NCBI GenBank assembly: GCA_964575605.1
Contig: CAZNRN010000014.1
Coordinates: 1-64,000, forward strand
Direction of reading: 5' to 3'
Origin: JAPWJZ01 sp964575605
GTDB lineage: Bacteria > Pseudomonadota > Alphaproteobacteria > Micavibrionales > UBA2020
DNA length: 64,000 nucleotides
Of this stretch, positions 28,573 to 36,940 are shown piece by piece. Below the pieces are notes generated by a model that made no database searches, was not told the DNA's origin, and was given only the letters and a program-made list of their open reading frames with translations. Each line of letters begins with the position of its first letter. Position 1 is the first letter of the stretch. A program made the position numbers and the translations under genes.

Positions 28573-28854
28573 TCATTGTAGTTTTTCCACAGAGATGGTT
28601 TGGATGTCGCCATCAAATGATTCCTTTACACACGCGCTAATCAAGTCGGAAAACTCGTCCATTAATGCTGAACCAGTTTCGTCAAAGTCGTTTTCCGCTT
28701 GTAACAAAAGTGCGGAATGCTCCCATTTGCACACGACATTTTGATGCCAAGGTCGGCTTTTGAATTCTTGTGCGATATCAACTGCTGCCTTTGCTCCTTC
28801 ATGTGGGGGAACGCCTTTGCAAGACAGCGTTATACGGTACGTAATCTTACTCAC
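28573..28854 (-). CDS. Putative immunity protein for the RHS nuclease-like tip
   Basis: A 93-residue acidic, soluble protein (KAAVDIAQEFKSRPWHQNVV, NDFDETGSALMDEFSDLISA) whose start overlaps the end of the RHS module by 8 bases. Size, coupling and position immediately after a toxin-tip gene are those of a cognate immunity gene in polymorphic toxin loci. Sequence not recognised; assignment is by context. Its base composition is more AT-rich than the RHS core. Confidence 0.65.
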   Translation of the reverse strand: MSKITYRITLSCKGVPPHEGAKAAVDIAQEFKSRPWHQNVVCKWEHSALLLQAENDFDETGSALMDEFSDLISACVKESFDGDIQTISVEKLQ

Positions 28855-30760
28855 TCTGTTGCTCCTTGATAGCTTTTACTTTTCCACCCTGCACGTTGCT
28901 GCAATTGAGACATTGCGGGAGATAACCTTGTTCACCACCAGGAGGGTTGAGAGCTTTAGGCGGCTGGTGATCTCCTACCCAATTTCCTGATTTAGTTCCG
29001 GGGTCTGAAGTTCCACAAGTATGGCATCCATGCTCTTTGCCTTCCTCATTTATTTTTTCTTGCTGTTCCTTATTGGGTCGGGCTCCCGGTCCAGCTGGTA
29101 CCGGCGTTCCCGCGTAAGGCCCAGGTCCTACTTCTGGTGGGACTACTGGCTTCTCTTCGGGTTCTTCATTATTTAAAATGGAGGGGCATTGTAGCGGATG
29201 CGATTGATACCACCATAAAGTTAAAGCCGAGGCTGCCGTAAGTGTAAGGCCAGCTAAACAGACTGGATTGGGGCCCGCAAAGCACGCGAGGTCTAAAGCG
29301 TTGCGACCCGTTGGGTCAATCCGCATCACCGGATTTTGCTCAACATAGCCGAAGGTGTTAAGGCCACCGACGAGTCCAATCGGATCACTGCTGATATACC
29401 TGCCGATAGCAGGGTTATAGTAACGGTTCCAGTTGTAGAACAGCCCGGATTCGGAGTCGTAGTATTGGCCGGGCATGCGGAGGTTTACGGTGACTGTGGC
29501 GGTTGGGGTGCTGGTGCCGAAGGCGTCGTTGTTCCAGCTCCATACTTGGGTGCCTGCGGCGTTGGTGGCGAAGCGCGGGGTGCCGAGGTGGTCGGTGTGG
29601 AGGTAGGCTACCGTTTCGGGGCTGCCTGCGGTGACTTGTGCTAGCGGGGTGCCGTTGAGGTAGATGTATTCGCGGACGAGGGCTCCGGCGGTGGTGTACT
29701 CGCCGTACAGCAATCCGCCTGCGCCATAGACGTAGTGAGTGGTGGTGCCGCCGGTTACTTTATTGGTGCGCTGGTTGTAGGCGTTGTAGGTGTAGGTCGC
29801 CGTCGATGTGCCGCTGATTTTGTATTCCTTCATCAGGCCGGCGTTGCTCCAGACGTAGCCGTTGGTGCCGATGGCGGTGATGTTGCCGGCGGAGTCGTAG
29901 GTGTAGCTGGTGCCGCCGACGGCGCTGATTTTGTTGCTGGTGCTGGGCACGGTCGTTGTTGTCGTGCTGCCCTGCACCTTGGTAAGTCGGTTGTCGGTGG
30001 CGTCGTAGGTGTAGCTGGTGGCGGCGCCTGCGTTCTCGGCGTTGACGCGGTTGAGGGCGTCGTAGCCGTAGGTGGTGGCGCCAGCCTGCGTCACGTTGCT
30101 GTTTTTGTCGGTGGTGTAGGTCCAGTTGGCGATGCCGCCGCTGATGGTGCGGTTGGTGGGGTTGTAGTCGGTGTCGAAGGTGGCCGACAGGGTTTTGCTG
30201 TTGCCGTAGGTCAGCGCATTCAACGGGCCGAACGGGAGGTAGGTGATGCTGCTGGCAAGGTTCGTGGCGCTGCCGTTGATCGGGGCGGCGACGTTGCTGA
30301 CCAGGCCGTTGGCGTTCCTTGTGTAGGTGACGACGCGGCCAGAGGGCATTGTTATCGTCGCGATATTGCCGGCGAGGTCGTAGGTGTAGGACGTTGTGAA
30401 CGTCAGGGCGCCGCGTGTTTCCTGCGACTGCGTGACGCGGCCGAGGCTGTCGTACTGGTACTTGGTGGTGCCGGTGGCGTCGACGACCTGGCAGAGGTGG
30501 CCTTTGTAGGGCGTGCCGCAGCCGCTGCTGGAATCGTAGGTGAGCGTGACGTTCAGGCTCGTCTCGGCGGGATAACTGACGGTCAGCGGCCTGTTCAGCG
30601 CGTCATAGGTGAAGTTGGTCACCACGCTCCGCGCATCCGTGCGCTGCGTCACGTTGCCCGCTTTATCAACCACATAGGAGAGCGTGCCGCGGTCCGGGCT
30701 GGTCTCGCCCGTCACGTCGCCGAAGGCGTTGTAGGTATAGATGGTTGTGTTGTGGAGCAT
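28847..30760 (-). CDS. 5'-truncated RHS module with a CxxC/DHQPP nuclease-like tip
   Basis: 637 residues. It lacks the signal peptide and the N-terminal half of the full RHS protein at 31494 and begins inside a YD repeat (YTYNAFGDVTGETSPDRGT). The YD repeats lead to the RHS core (GQYYDSESGLFYNWNRYYNP, YISSDPIGLVGGLN) and the PTGRNALDL junction, after which the sequence changes to a unique tip. The tip has a short hydrophobic segment, a Pro/Glu-rich linker (EEPEEKPVVPPEVGPGPYAG) and a terminal domain with HTCGTSDPG, GDHQPPKALNPPG and PQCLNCSNVQGG. The two Cys pairs and DHxP recall HNH/Endonuclease VII-fold bacterial toxins; nuclease activity is inferred. A GGAG 4 bases before the ATG allows expression, but it may be a silent donor tip. 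Confidence 0.8.
   Translation of the reverse strand: MLHNTTIYTYNAFGDVTGETSPDRGTLSYVVDKAGNVTQRTDARSVVTNFTYDALNRPLTVSYPAETSLNVTLTYDSSSGCGTPYKGHLCQVVDATGTTKYQYDSLGRVTQSQETRGALTFTTSYTYDLAGNIATITMPSGRVVTYTRNANGLVSNVAAPINGSATNLASSITYLPFGPLNALTYGNSKTLSATFDTDYNPTNRTISGGIANWTYTTDKNSNVTQAGATTYGYDALNRVNAENAGAATSYTYDATDNRLTKVQGSTTTTTVPSTSNKISAVGGTSYTYDSAGNITAIGTNGYVWSNAGLMKEYKISGTSTATYTYNAYNQRTNKVTGGTTTHYVYGAGGLLYGEYTTAGALVREYIYLNGTPLAQVTAGSPETVAYLHTDHLGTPRFATNAAGTQVWSWNNDAFGTSTPTATVTVNLRMPGQYYDSESGLFYNWNRYYNPAIGRYISSDPIGLVGGLNTFGYVEQNPVMRIDPTGRNALDLACFAGPNPVCLAGLTLTAASALTLWWYQSHPLQCPSILNNEEPEEKPVVPPEVGPGPYAGTPVPAGPGARPNKEQQEKINEEGKEHGCHTCGTSDPGTKSGNWVGDHQPPKALNPPGGEQGYLPQCLNCSNVQGGKVKAIKEQQSE
29384..30745 (-). 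repeat. Duplicated RHS YD-repeat/core block, copy 1
   Basis: This block is repeated at 31966-33345. From about 29830 to 30169 I see no base difference between the copies, then scattered changes; one copy has an 18-base length difference near 30400. The copies diverge completely just after the RHS core, where the tips begin. Confidence 0.8.
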
Positions 30761-30809
30761 GCGCTCCGATAAAAATCAATTTGCTTCGATAGATTTAACC
30801 ATAACTGCC

Positions 30810-31010
30810 TCACTCCAAATCGTCTAGCTCAGGAAAGTGCTTATATAAGACTTCTAATATATCCATCTGAATTTTTCCAATCGAAAGGCCAACGCCCTTT
30901 TTTATTTGTTCATATTCCTCGTATTGGTTATCAATGCTCAGTATAGAAGTAAGCTCAGTGATAGATTTAATAGCCAACTCGTGAATTTTTTTTGCACATT
31001 CTATTTTCAT
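30810..31010 (-). CDS. Small orphan immunity-like protein
   Basis: A 66-residue acidic helical protein (MKIECAKKIHELAIKSITEL at the start, LEVLYKHFPELDDLE at the end) with GGAG 8 bases before ATG 31010; the frame continues to 31058 but runs into the repeat element. It lies between the two RHS genes with no toxin tip in front of it, as expected for an orphan immunity gene left after tip loss. AT-rich, unlike the RHS core. Confidence 0.55.
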   Translation of the reverse strand: MKIECAKKIHELAIKSITELTSILSIDNQYEEYEQIKKGVGLSIGKIQMDILEVLYKHFPELDDLE

Positions 31011-31048
31011 TTCATAGTCTCCCCATACATTTTCTATAGCATAGTTCT

Positions 31049-31218
31049 GGGGACACAATACTTATCTCCTTCAAAAATAATTACGTGATAGATGCTAACA
31101 TAAAATTTAGCGGAATTAAGTATTCTGTCCCCCCGAATTCTTGCCCCCGAATTCTAAGTATTGTGTCCCCCGAATTCCGTAGCATCGCCGTCGAAGCGCG
31201 TCAGCGCTTCGACGTGCT
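31049..31218. repeat. Palindromic repeat element between RHS genes (REP/MITE-like)
   Basis: GGGGACACAATACTTA at 31049-31064 has its exact reverse complement at 31155-31170 and a one-base variant at 31118-31133. GTCCCCC-GAATTC-type words recur four times between 31127 and 31242. At 31189-31214 a perfect 11-pair hairpin occurs (CGTCGAAGCGC, loop GTCA, GCGCTTCGACG) flanked by AGCA/TGCT. These words resemble sequences found around REP-associated (Y1/RAYT) transposases; no transposase gene is present here. Confidence 0.6.
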
Positions 31219-31248
31219 AATTGGTACGTGTCCCTCGAATTCCGTCAC

Positions 31249-31494
31249 CTATTGTCTTGCGTACTTTAATAAGAGATCAATCATCTCATCTACTGTGCTT
31301 ACTTCCAGCCAAGCATCAATAGGCGGCTTCGCGCCTGTTGCTTTTTCAAGATTAACTATAGCTTCCGTTGCATCATCAGATATGAGGCGCAGATCTTTTA
31401 TAATTGAGGATTTTCCCTCAATTTGCAGGCCTTTACGGACTTTTTTTGTTAGTTCCGCTATCACCAGTTCTTTAATTTTCTCGCGTTCGCTCAT
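31249..31494 (-). CDS. Acyl-carrier-protein-like putative immunity protein
   Basis: An 81-residue helical protein. The segment KDLRLISDDATEAIVNLEKA and the end STVDEMIDLLLKYA have the pattern of acyl carrier proteins, but the Ser that carries phosphopantetheine (DSL motif) is replaced (ISDDA), so it cannot be a normal ACP. It resembles the DUF1493 kind of ACP-like protein. Its ATG overlaps the stop of the full-length RHS gene (TAATG) with GAGG upstream, a coupling typical of toxin-immunity pairs. Immunity role is inferred. Confidence 0.65.
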   Translation of the reverse strand: MSEREKIKELVIAELTKKVRKGLQIEGKSSIIKDLRLISDDATEAIVNLEKATGAKPPIDAWLEVSTVDEMIDLLLKYARQ

Positions 31495-34400
31495 TATAAT
31501 CCTCCACTAGCAGTGCATGTCGCTGTGCATGTTCCTATACTAGATAAATCATATATCCACAGGCCTCGTACAAAATATCCGTTCGCACGGCCGAAGGCAT
31601 AAAAAGGATTACTAGTGCCAAGCACTTGGAAAGGAAGTTGGGGAATGCTCATGCCACGCTGTCCTAACAAATATCCGCTATAACTAATAGGATTCGTAAT
31701 TTTACTTGAGCCAAAAGAAGAAGGGAGACCAAGGGCACTTTTTGGCAACGGGGCGGCAGCTGCGGTACAAACTCCTTGTGCAGTGTTGTAGGTGGTGTTG
31801 TTAAACATTTCACTAGCGCAAGATACCATACATTTTTCAACTGTTGTCAACTCGGGTGGTGCAAAGGGGTCGATACCTAATGTTACTGTGGGACTTTCGA
31901 GGCCTTTAGGATCAATTTCATTAACTGGGTTAGCGTCGACATAAAGAAATAAATTCAAGCCGCCTTTCAGCCCAATCGGGTCACTGCTGATATACCTGCC
32001 GATGGCGGGGTTATAGTAACGGTTCCAGTTATAGAAGAGGCCGCTTTCGGAGTCGTAATACTGCCCTGGCATGCGCAGGTTGACGGTGACTGTGGCGGTT
32101 GGGGTGCTGGTGCCGAAGGCGTCGTTGTTCCAGCTCCAGACTTGGGTGCCTGCGCTGTTGGTGGCGAAGCGGGGCGTGCCGAGGTGGTCGGTGTGGAGGT
32201 AGGCGACTGTTTCGGGGCTTCCGGCGGTGACCTGCGCCAAGGGTGCGCCGTTCAGGTAGATGTATTCCCTGACCATTGCGCCTGCTGTTGTGTATTCGCC
32301 GTAGAGGAGGCCGCCTGCGCCGTAGACGTAGTGGGTGGTGGTGCCGCCGGTTACTTTTTTCGTTCTTTGGTTGTAGGCGTTGTAGGTGTAGGTGGCGGTG
32401 CTGGTGCCGCTGATCTTGTATTCTTTCATCAGGCCGGCGTTGCTCCAGACGTAGCCGTTGGTGCCGATGGCGGTGATGTTGCCGGCGGAGTCGTAGGTGT
32501 AGCTGGTGCCGCCGACGGCGCTGATTTTGTTGCTGGTGCTGGGCACGGTCGTTGTTGTCGTGCTGCCCTGCACCTTGGTAAGTCGGTTGTCGGTGGCGTC
32601 GTAGGTGTAGCTGGTGGCGGCGCCTGCGTTCTCGGCGTTGACGCGGTTGAGGGCGTCGTAGCCGTAGGTGGTGGCGCCAGCCTGCGTCACGTTGCTGTTT
32701 TTGTCGGTGGTGTAGGTCCAGTTGGCGATGCCGCCGCTGATGGTGCGGTTGGTGGGGTTGTAGTCGTTGTCGAAGGTGGCCGACAGGGTTTTGCTGTTGC
32801 CGTAGGTGAGGGCGTTCAAGGGGCCGAAGGGCAGGTAGGTGATGCTGCTGGCAAGGTTCGTGGCGCTGCCGTTGATGGGGGCGGCGACGTTGCTGACCAG
32901 GCCGTTGGCGTTTCTGGTGTAGGTGACGACGCGGCCGCTGGGCAGGGTGATGGTGGCGATGTTTCCGGCGAGGTCGTAGGTGTAGCTGCTCGCCAGCGTC
33001 AGCCCGCCGCCGCGGTTTTCCGAGGCGCTCGTCACGCGGCCCAGCACGTCGTAGACGTAGGTGGTGGTGCCCGTGGCGTCGGCGACGGTGCAGAGGCGGC
33101 CTTTGTAGGCCGTGCCGCAGCCGCTCGAGGCGTCATAGGTGAGGGTGACGTTCAGCGCGGTCTCGGCGGGGTAGGCCACGGTCAGCGGGCGGTTCAGCGC
33201 GTCATAGGTGAAGTTCGTCACCACGCTCCGCGCGTCCGTGCGCTGCGTGACGTTGCCTGCTTTATCAACGGTATAGCTAAGTGTGCCGCGGTCAGGGCTG
33301 GTCTCCCCCGTCACGTCGCCGAAGGCGTTGTAGGTATAGGTGGTGGTATGGTTGCGCTGGTCCTTGACCGAGTTCACGTCGTCCAGCCCCGTATAGCCCA
33401 GCGTGGTGACGCCGCTTAAGGCATTGGTGGAGGTTTGCAGGCGCTGCAGCGGGTCGTAGGTATAGCCGGTGACATTGGTCTTCGGGTCGGTATAGCTGGT
33501 GAGGTTGCTGTTCTTGTCATAGCCGAAGGTCGCCGTCTGCGCAGGCGTCGCGGCGCCGACGGAGGTGAGCAGCCGCATCAGCTCGTCAAAGGTCTGCGTG
33601 TGGATGTAGGTCCGCGCAGGGGTGGAATTTTTCACCTCGACCTGCGTCGCATTGCCCGCATTGTTGAGCGTGTAAGTGACGGTATTGTTGAGCGAATCCT
33701 TGATGCCCGTGAGCCGCTGCGCATTGTCGTAGCTGTACTCGACGAAGACGCTGTTGGGCAGCGTAACCTTGGTCAGGTTGCCGTTGAAGTCGTAATCGAA
33801 GTCATAAACGGCGGCAAGCCCGGTGCCGGAGGCGCGGGTGGCGGTGTCGAGCCATCCGTTGCTGTCATAGGTGATGACGGTGTTGATGCCGTTCGGGTCC
33901 TGCACGGTGGTGGGGCGGCCGGCGGAATCGCGCGCGGTGATGCTGGTGACCTGGGAGAGCGCATTGGTGACGGTGGTGAGGTTGTAGTTGCCGTCATAGG
34001 CGTAGGAGGTGATGTCGGAGACATCGGTTCTGGGCCCGTCGACCTGCTGCAAACGCCCGAGGATGACGTTGCCGCTGCCGTCGGTGCCGTTGGAATAATA
34101 GGAATAGGTGGTGATGCGCGTGGCCGATGTGGCGGTATCGGTCTCCGTCATGGTGACGAGGCGGCCGTAGGTGTCGTAGTCGAAGTCGGTGGTGAGGCCG
34201 GGTTCGCTGACGACGTCGGGCAGATTGAAGGTGGCGTCCCAGGTGATGGTGGTGATGCGCTGGTAACCGCTGCTGACGGCTTCGGCTATTTTGGTGACGT
34301 TGCTGCGGCTGTCATAGGCATAGCGCGTGACGACGTTCTGCCAGTCGGTCTTGCCGACGATGCGCCCCAGCTTGTCGTAGTTGTAGTATTTGTTGGAGGC

Positions 34401-36665
34401 CGGGCAGTTGGTGGAGGCGACGCCGTCCAGCTGGATCAGGCGGCGCAGGCCCTGCAGGTTGTAGAAGCGGTAGACGGTATCCTTGGACAGCGGGTTGGTG
34501 GCGGTGGAATCGTTGGTGCCATAGGCCACGCTGTAATTGTCGACGCCGCCCGCATGCTGGGTGGAGCTGGCCTTGCCGCCCGCGCCATAGGCGAAGGTGG
34601 CGTAGCGCACGCCCTTGGCGTCGGTGATGCCGGTGAGGGCATTCGGATAGGTGCCGTTTTCGTAGTGGTAGACGTTGGTCTTGGTATCCGGGCGCGTGAC
34701 GGTGGTGAGGTTGCTGCCCGTATAGGAATAGCTGAAGGTGCCGTCGGGCGTGACCAGCGTGGCGAGCTTGCCGCTCGAATACGTCATGCTGATGGAGCGG
34801 CCGCTTTCGTTGGTGACGGAGGTAAGCTGGTTCGAGCCGTTATAGGCAAGGTTCAGCGCGATGCCGCCCAGGTATTCGATGCGGGTGAGCAGCTTGGCCG
34901 AGTTATATTTTTCGACGGTGCCGTCGTGCAGGGTGTATTTGTACCCGCCGGTGATGGTTTCGAACGTGGCGGTGGTGGAGGGGTTGACAGGCACCCAGAC
35001 GGAGCCGCTGAGCGTGAAGGAGGTCGTAGCGCCGGAGCCGTCGGTGATGGAGGCGGCGGAGCCCACGACGGAGAGGATGCGGGCGTAGTTGTGGCGCCAG
35101 AAGCTGCCGACGGTATTGTCCGTCCAGCTGCTATCGGAGCGGTAGGTGCGTTGGAACAAGAGCCCGTCGGCGTCGTAATCGGTTTCCACCTGCACCTTGT
35201 AGCCGATATCGACGTTGATGGGGTTGCCGACGGCCAGCAGGGTGCCGTTGGCGGAGGTGGGGGAGGGCGGATATGTGGGAGAGGTGGCGGGCGAACCACG
35301 GGTCCAATTTGACGGATCGAGCAAGGGAAGGGCTTTGGCCTTCTGGTTGGCGGCCGTGGGCGGCACGCGGCAGCCTCGGTCGACTGGCGATTCGGAGGCG
35401 GTGGACGGGGGCACCGTCGGCGGGGTGGAGGTGAGGGTGACGGTGTAATCGTCAGGGAGGTAATTGTATTGCGGATAAACGGCGACGGTATAGAGGCCTG
35501 TTGCAGCCGGCAAGGGGGTCGGCCCGCCGGAATTGAGGTAGTAGTTCCAGAAGCTGCCGTCGGGCTTCATGAAGTGGATATAGCGGTTATAGGCCGCGCC
35601 GGTGGAAGCAATCGTGACATTGGCGCCGCCGGTCGCGTCGAACTGGTAACTGTCGAGGGCATTGACGTTCAGCGTCCCGCTGCGGGTTTGCCCGCTGACA
35701 AGGAAGCCCTTCGACACGTCTTCGCCGCCTTGCAGGTAATACATCTCCATGGCGCCGTTGTGCAAATAATTCGTGCCGACGACGACGACGGTGTAGGTGC
35801 CGGTGGCGGGCAGGTTGTCGGCATAGCGCGTCGCGCCGTAATCCCAGTAGCTGCCGTCGGGTTTATAGATGACGATGTTGGGGTAATAGGTGGAACCGAC
35901 AGCCAGCATCATGCCCTTGCCCGCGGCGCCCTCGAACTGGTAGCTGATAAGCCCGTTGACCGGCAGCGTGGCGCTGTAATTCCAGCCGCTTTGCATCACG
36001 CCGTTGGAAACCGTGCTGCCGCCCCTGACATAGGAAATGTCATAGGCGCCGCTGCTGGTTGAAGACGCCGCGGCGAGGACGACGGTATAGGTGCCTGTCG
36101 CTGGCAGGCTCGTCGTGGAGAAGCCGGCAGCGCCCGACGACCAGTAGCTGCCGTCGGGCTTGTAAAGGAAGACGTTCATCGTGTATGCCGCGGTGACGCG
36201 GATATAGAACCCCTGTCCGGCCGTGCCGCTGATGGTATAGCTCTTGAGGCCGTTCTTCGGCATGGTGCTGCTGGCCGTCGCGCCGCTGGTCAGCGCGCCG
36301 TCGGACACGCTGTCGTTACCGCGGACGTAATAAAGCGTATAGCTGCTGGTGTTGGAGGGGCTGGGCAGGGAGAGGGTGACGGTGTAAGTGCCCGTCTGCG
36401 GAAGGTTCGTGGAGGAGATGCGGTCCGTGCTGCTGCCCAGCGAGGTGCCGTCGGGCTTCGTGACCGAGATCGTCAGCGCGTAACTGGCGGTGCCCGATAT
36501 CGTGTAGGCCTGCCCCGCCGTCGCGGTGAATGTATAGCTGGGATTCGGGCCGCCCGCAGGGATGGTGCCTGTGGCGGTGCCGCCGCTCGCCAGCGCCGTG
36601 GCGAACGCCTGGCTGCTGCACAGCATGAAAAGGGAAAGCACGATCCCGCACAATAAACGCTTCAT
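31494..36665 (-). CDS. Full-length exported RHS-repeat polymorphic toxin
   Basis: 1723 residues. Order: signal peptide (MKRLLCGIVLSLFMLCSSQAFA), four PPC-like beta domains to about residue 415 (each with TISG..., LPATGTYTV, YYVRG), a Pro/Ser linker, the DUF6531-like segment GNPINVDIGYKVQVETDYDA, some twenty YD repeats, the RHS core (GQYYDSESGLFYNWNRYYNP, YISSDPIGLKGG), the DPKG junction and a unique tip of about 130 residues with four conserved-looking Cys (EKCMVSCASEM, GTCTATCTASGG) and hydrophobic stretches. RHS proteins form a shell that encloses the toxic tip for delivery to competitors; the Sec signal suggests export without a type VI VgrG carrier. Tip activity is unknown. Good ribosome site (GGGAG). 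Confidence 0.9.
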   Translation of the reverse strand: MKRLLCGIVLSLFMLCSSQAFATALASGGTATGTIPAGGPNPSYTFTATAGQAYTISGTASYALTISVTKPDGTSLGSSTDRISSTNLPQTGTYTVTLSLPSPSNTSSYTLYYVRGNDSVSDGALTSGATASSTMPKNGLKSYTISGTAGQGFYIRVTAAYTMNVFLYKPDGSYWSSGAAGFSTTSLPATGTYTVVLAAASSTSSGAYDISYVRGGSTVSNGVMQSGWNYSATLPVNGLISYQFEGAAGKGMMLAVGSTYYPNIVIYKPDGSYWDYGATRYADNLPATGTYTVVVVGTNYLHNGAMEMYYLQGGEDVSKGFLVSGQTRSGTLNVNALDSYQFDATGGANVTIASTGAAYNRYIHFMKPDGSFWNYYLNSGGPTPLPAATGLYTVAVYPQYNYLPDDYTVTLTSTPPTVPPSTASESPVDRGCRVPPTAANQKAKALPLLDPSNWTRGSPATSPTYPPSPTSANGTLLAVGNPINVDIGYKVQVETDYDADGLLFQRTYRSDSSWTDNTVGSFWRHNYARILSVVGSAASITDGSGATTSFTLSGSVWVPVNPSTTATFETITGGYKYTLHDGTVEKYNSAKLLTRIEYLGGIALNLAYNGSNQLTSVTNESGRSISMTYSSGKLATLVTPDGTFSYSYTGSNLTTVTRPDTKTNVYHYENGTYPNALTGITDAKGVRYATFAYGAGGKASSTQHAGGVDNYSVAYGTNDSTATNPLSKDTVYRFYNLQGLRRLIQLDGVASTNCPASNKYYNYDKLGRIVGKTDWQNVVTRYAYDSRSNVTKIAEAVSSGYQRITTITWDATFNLPDVVSEPGLTTDFDYDTYGRLVTMTETDTATSATRITTYSYYSNGTDGSGNVILGRLQQVDGPRTDVSDITSYAYDGNYNLTTVTNALSQVTSITARDSAGRPTTVQDPNGINTVITYDSNGWLDTATRASGTGLAAVYDFDYDFNGNLTKVTLPNSVFVEYSYDNAQRLTGIKDSLNNTVTYTLNNAGNATQVEVKNSTPARTYIHTQTFDELMRLLTSVGAATPAQTATFGYDKNSNLTSYTDPKTNVTGYTYDPLQRLQTSTNALSGVTTLGYTGLDDVNSVKDQRNHTTTYTYNAFGDVTGETSPDRGTLSYTVDKAGNVTQRTDARSVVTNFTYDALNRPLTVAYPAETALNVTLTYDASSGCGTAYKGRLCTVADATGTTTYVYDVLGRVTSASENRGGGLTLASSYTYDLAGNIATITLPSGRVVTYTRNANGLVSNVAAPINGSATNLASSITYLPFGPLNALTYGNSKTLSATFDNDYNPTNRTISGGIANWTYTTDKNSNVTQAGATTYGYDALNRVNAENAGAATSYTYDATDNRLTKVQGSTTTTTVPSTSNKISAVGGTSYTYDSAGNITAIGTNGYVWSNAGLMKEYKISGTSTATYTYNAYNQRTKKVTGGTTTHYVYGAGGLLYGEYTTAGAMVREYIYLNGAPLAQVTAGSPETVAYLHTDHLGTPRFATNSAGTQVWSWNNDAFGTSTPTATVTVNLRMPGQYYDSESGLFYNWNRYYNPAIGRYISSDPIGLKGGLNLFLYVDANPVNEIDPKGLESPTVTLGIDPFAPPELTTVEKCMVSCASEMFNNTTYNTAQGVCTAAAAPLPKSALGLPSSFGSSKITNPISYSGYLLGQRGMSIPQLPFQVLGTSNPFYAFGRANGYFVRGLWIYDLSSIGTCTATCTASGGL
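31966..33345 (-). repeat. Duplicated RHS YD-repeat/core block, copy 2
   Basis: Partner of the block at 29384-30745; see that entry. It is internal to the full-length RHS gene and stops at the core/tip junction. Confidence 0.8.
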
Positions 36666-36688
36666 GAAAATATCTCCCTATTGCCTTT

Positions 36689-36705
36689 CCCGGCAAAAAG
36701 CCGGG
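36689..36705 (-). promoter_or_regulatory. Leader hairpin just before the rhs ribosome site
   Basis: On the minus strand CCCGGC-TTTTT-GCCGGG forms a 6-pair GC hairpin ending 12 bases before the GGGAG ribosome site of the rhs gene. It could control translation or mRNA stability. No known riboswitch consensus is recognised. Confidence 0.4.
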
Positions 36706-36940
36706 TGCCCTTTTAAATGCGCAGGCGAGTGTACCTGCAAATAATGACTATTCTATTAAGGTTTTCTGCCTTTAGGTTAAGCTCCGGCGCACAGGATTGC
36801 GCGTTTCCGCAATCTTGTTTCGTTTCGCAATATTATGGCTTTGTCGGGGCGTTAGTGGTTTGTTAAAGGCAATAAACCTATATTCAATCACATCGTTCGT
36901 CTTAACATTGTAGCGGCTTTTTGTTTTTACAGGTGTCCCC

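Noticed and set aside
28406..28744. Plus-strand frame of 107 codons over the RHS remnant
   Set aside because: It is antisense to the YD-repeat fragment and the immunity candidate and has no independent support.
33435..35312. 625-codon plus-strand frame opposite the RHS gene, and similar ones at 32142 and 29735
   Set aside because: Gly/Val/Ala-rich shadows of YD-repeat codons; no ribosome site or recognisable domain.
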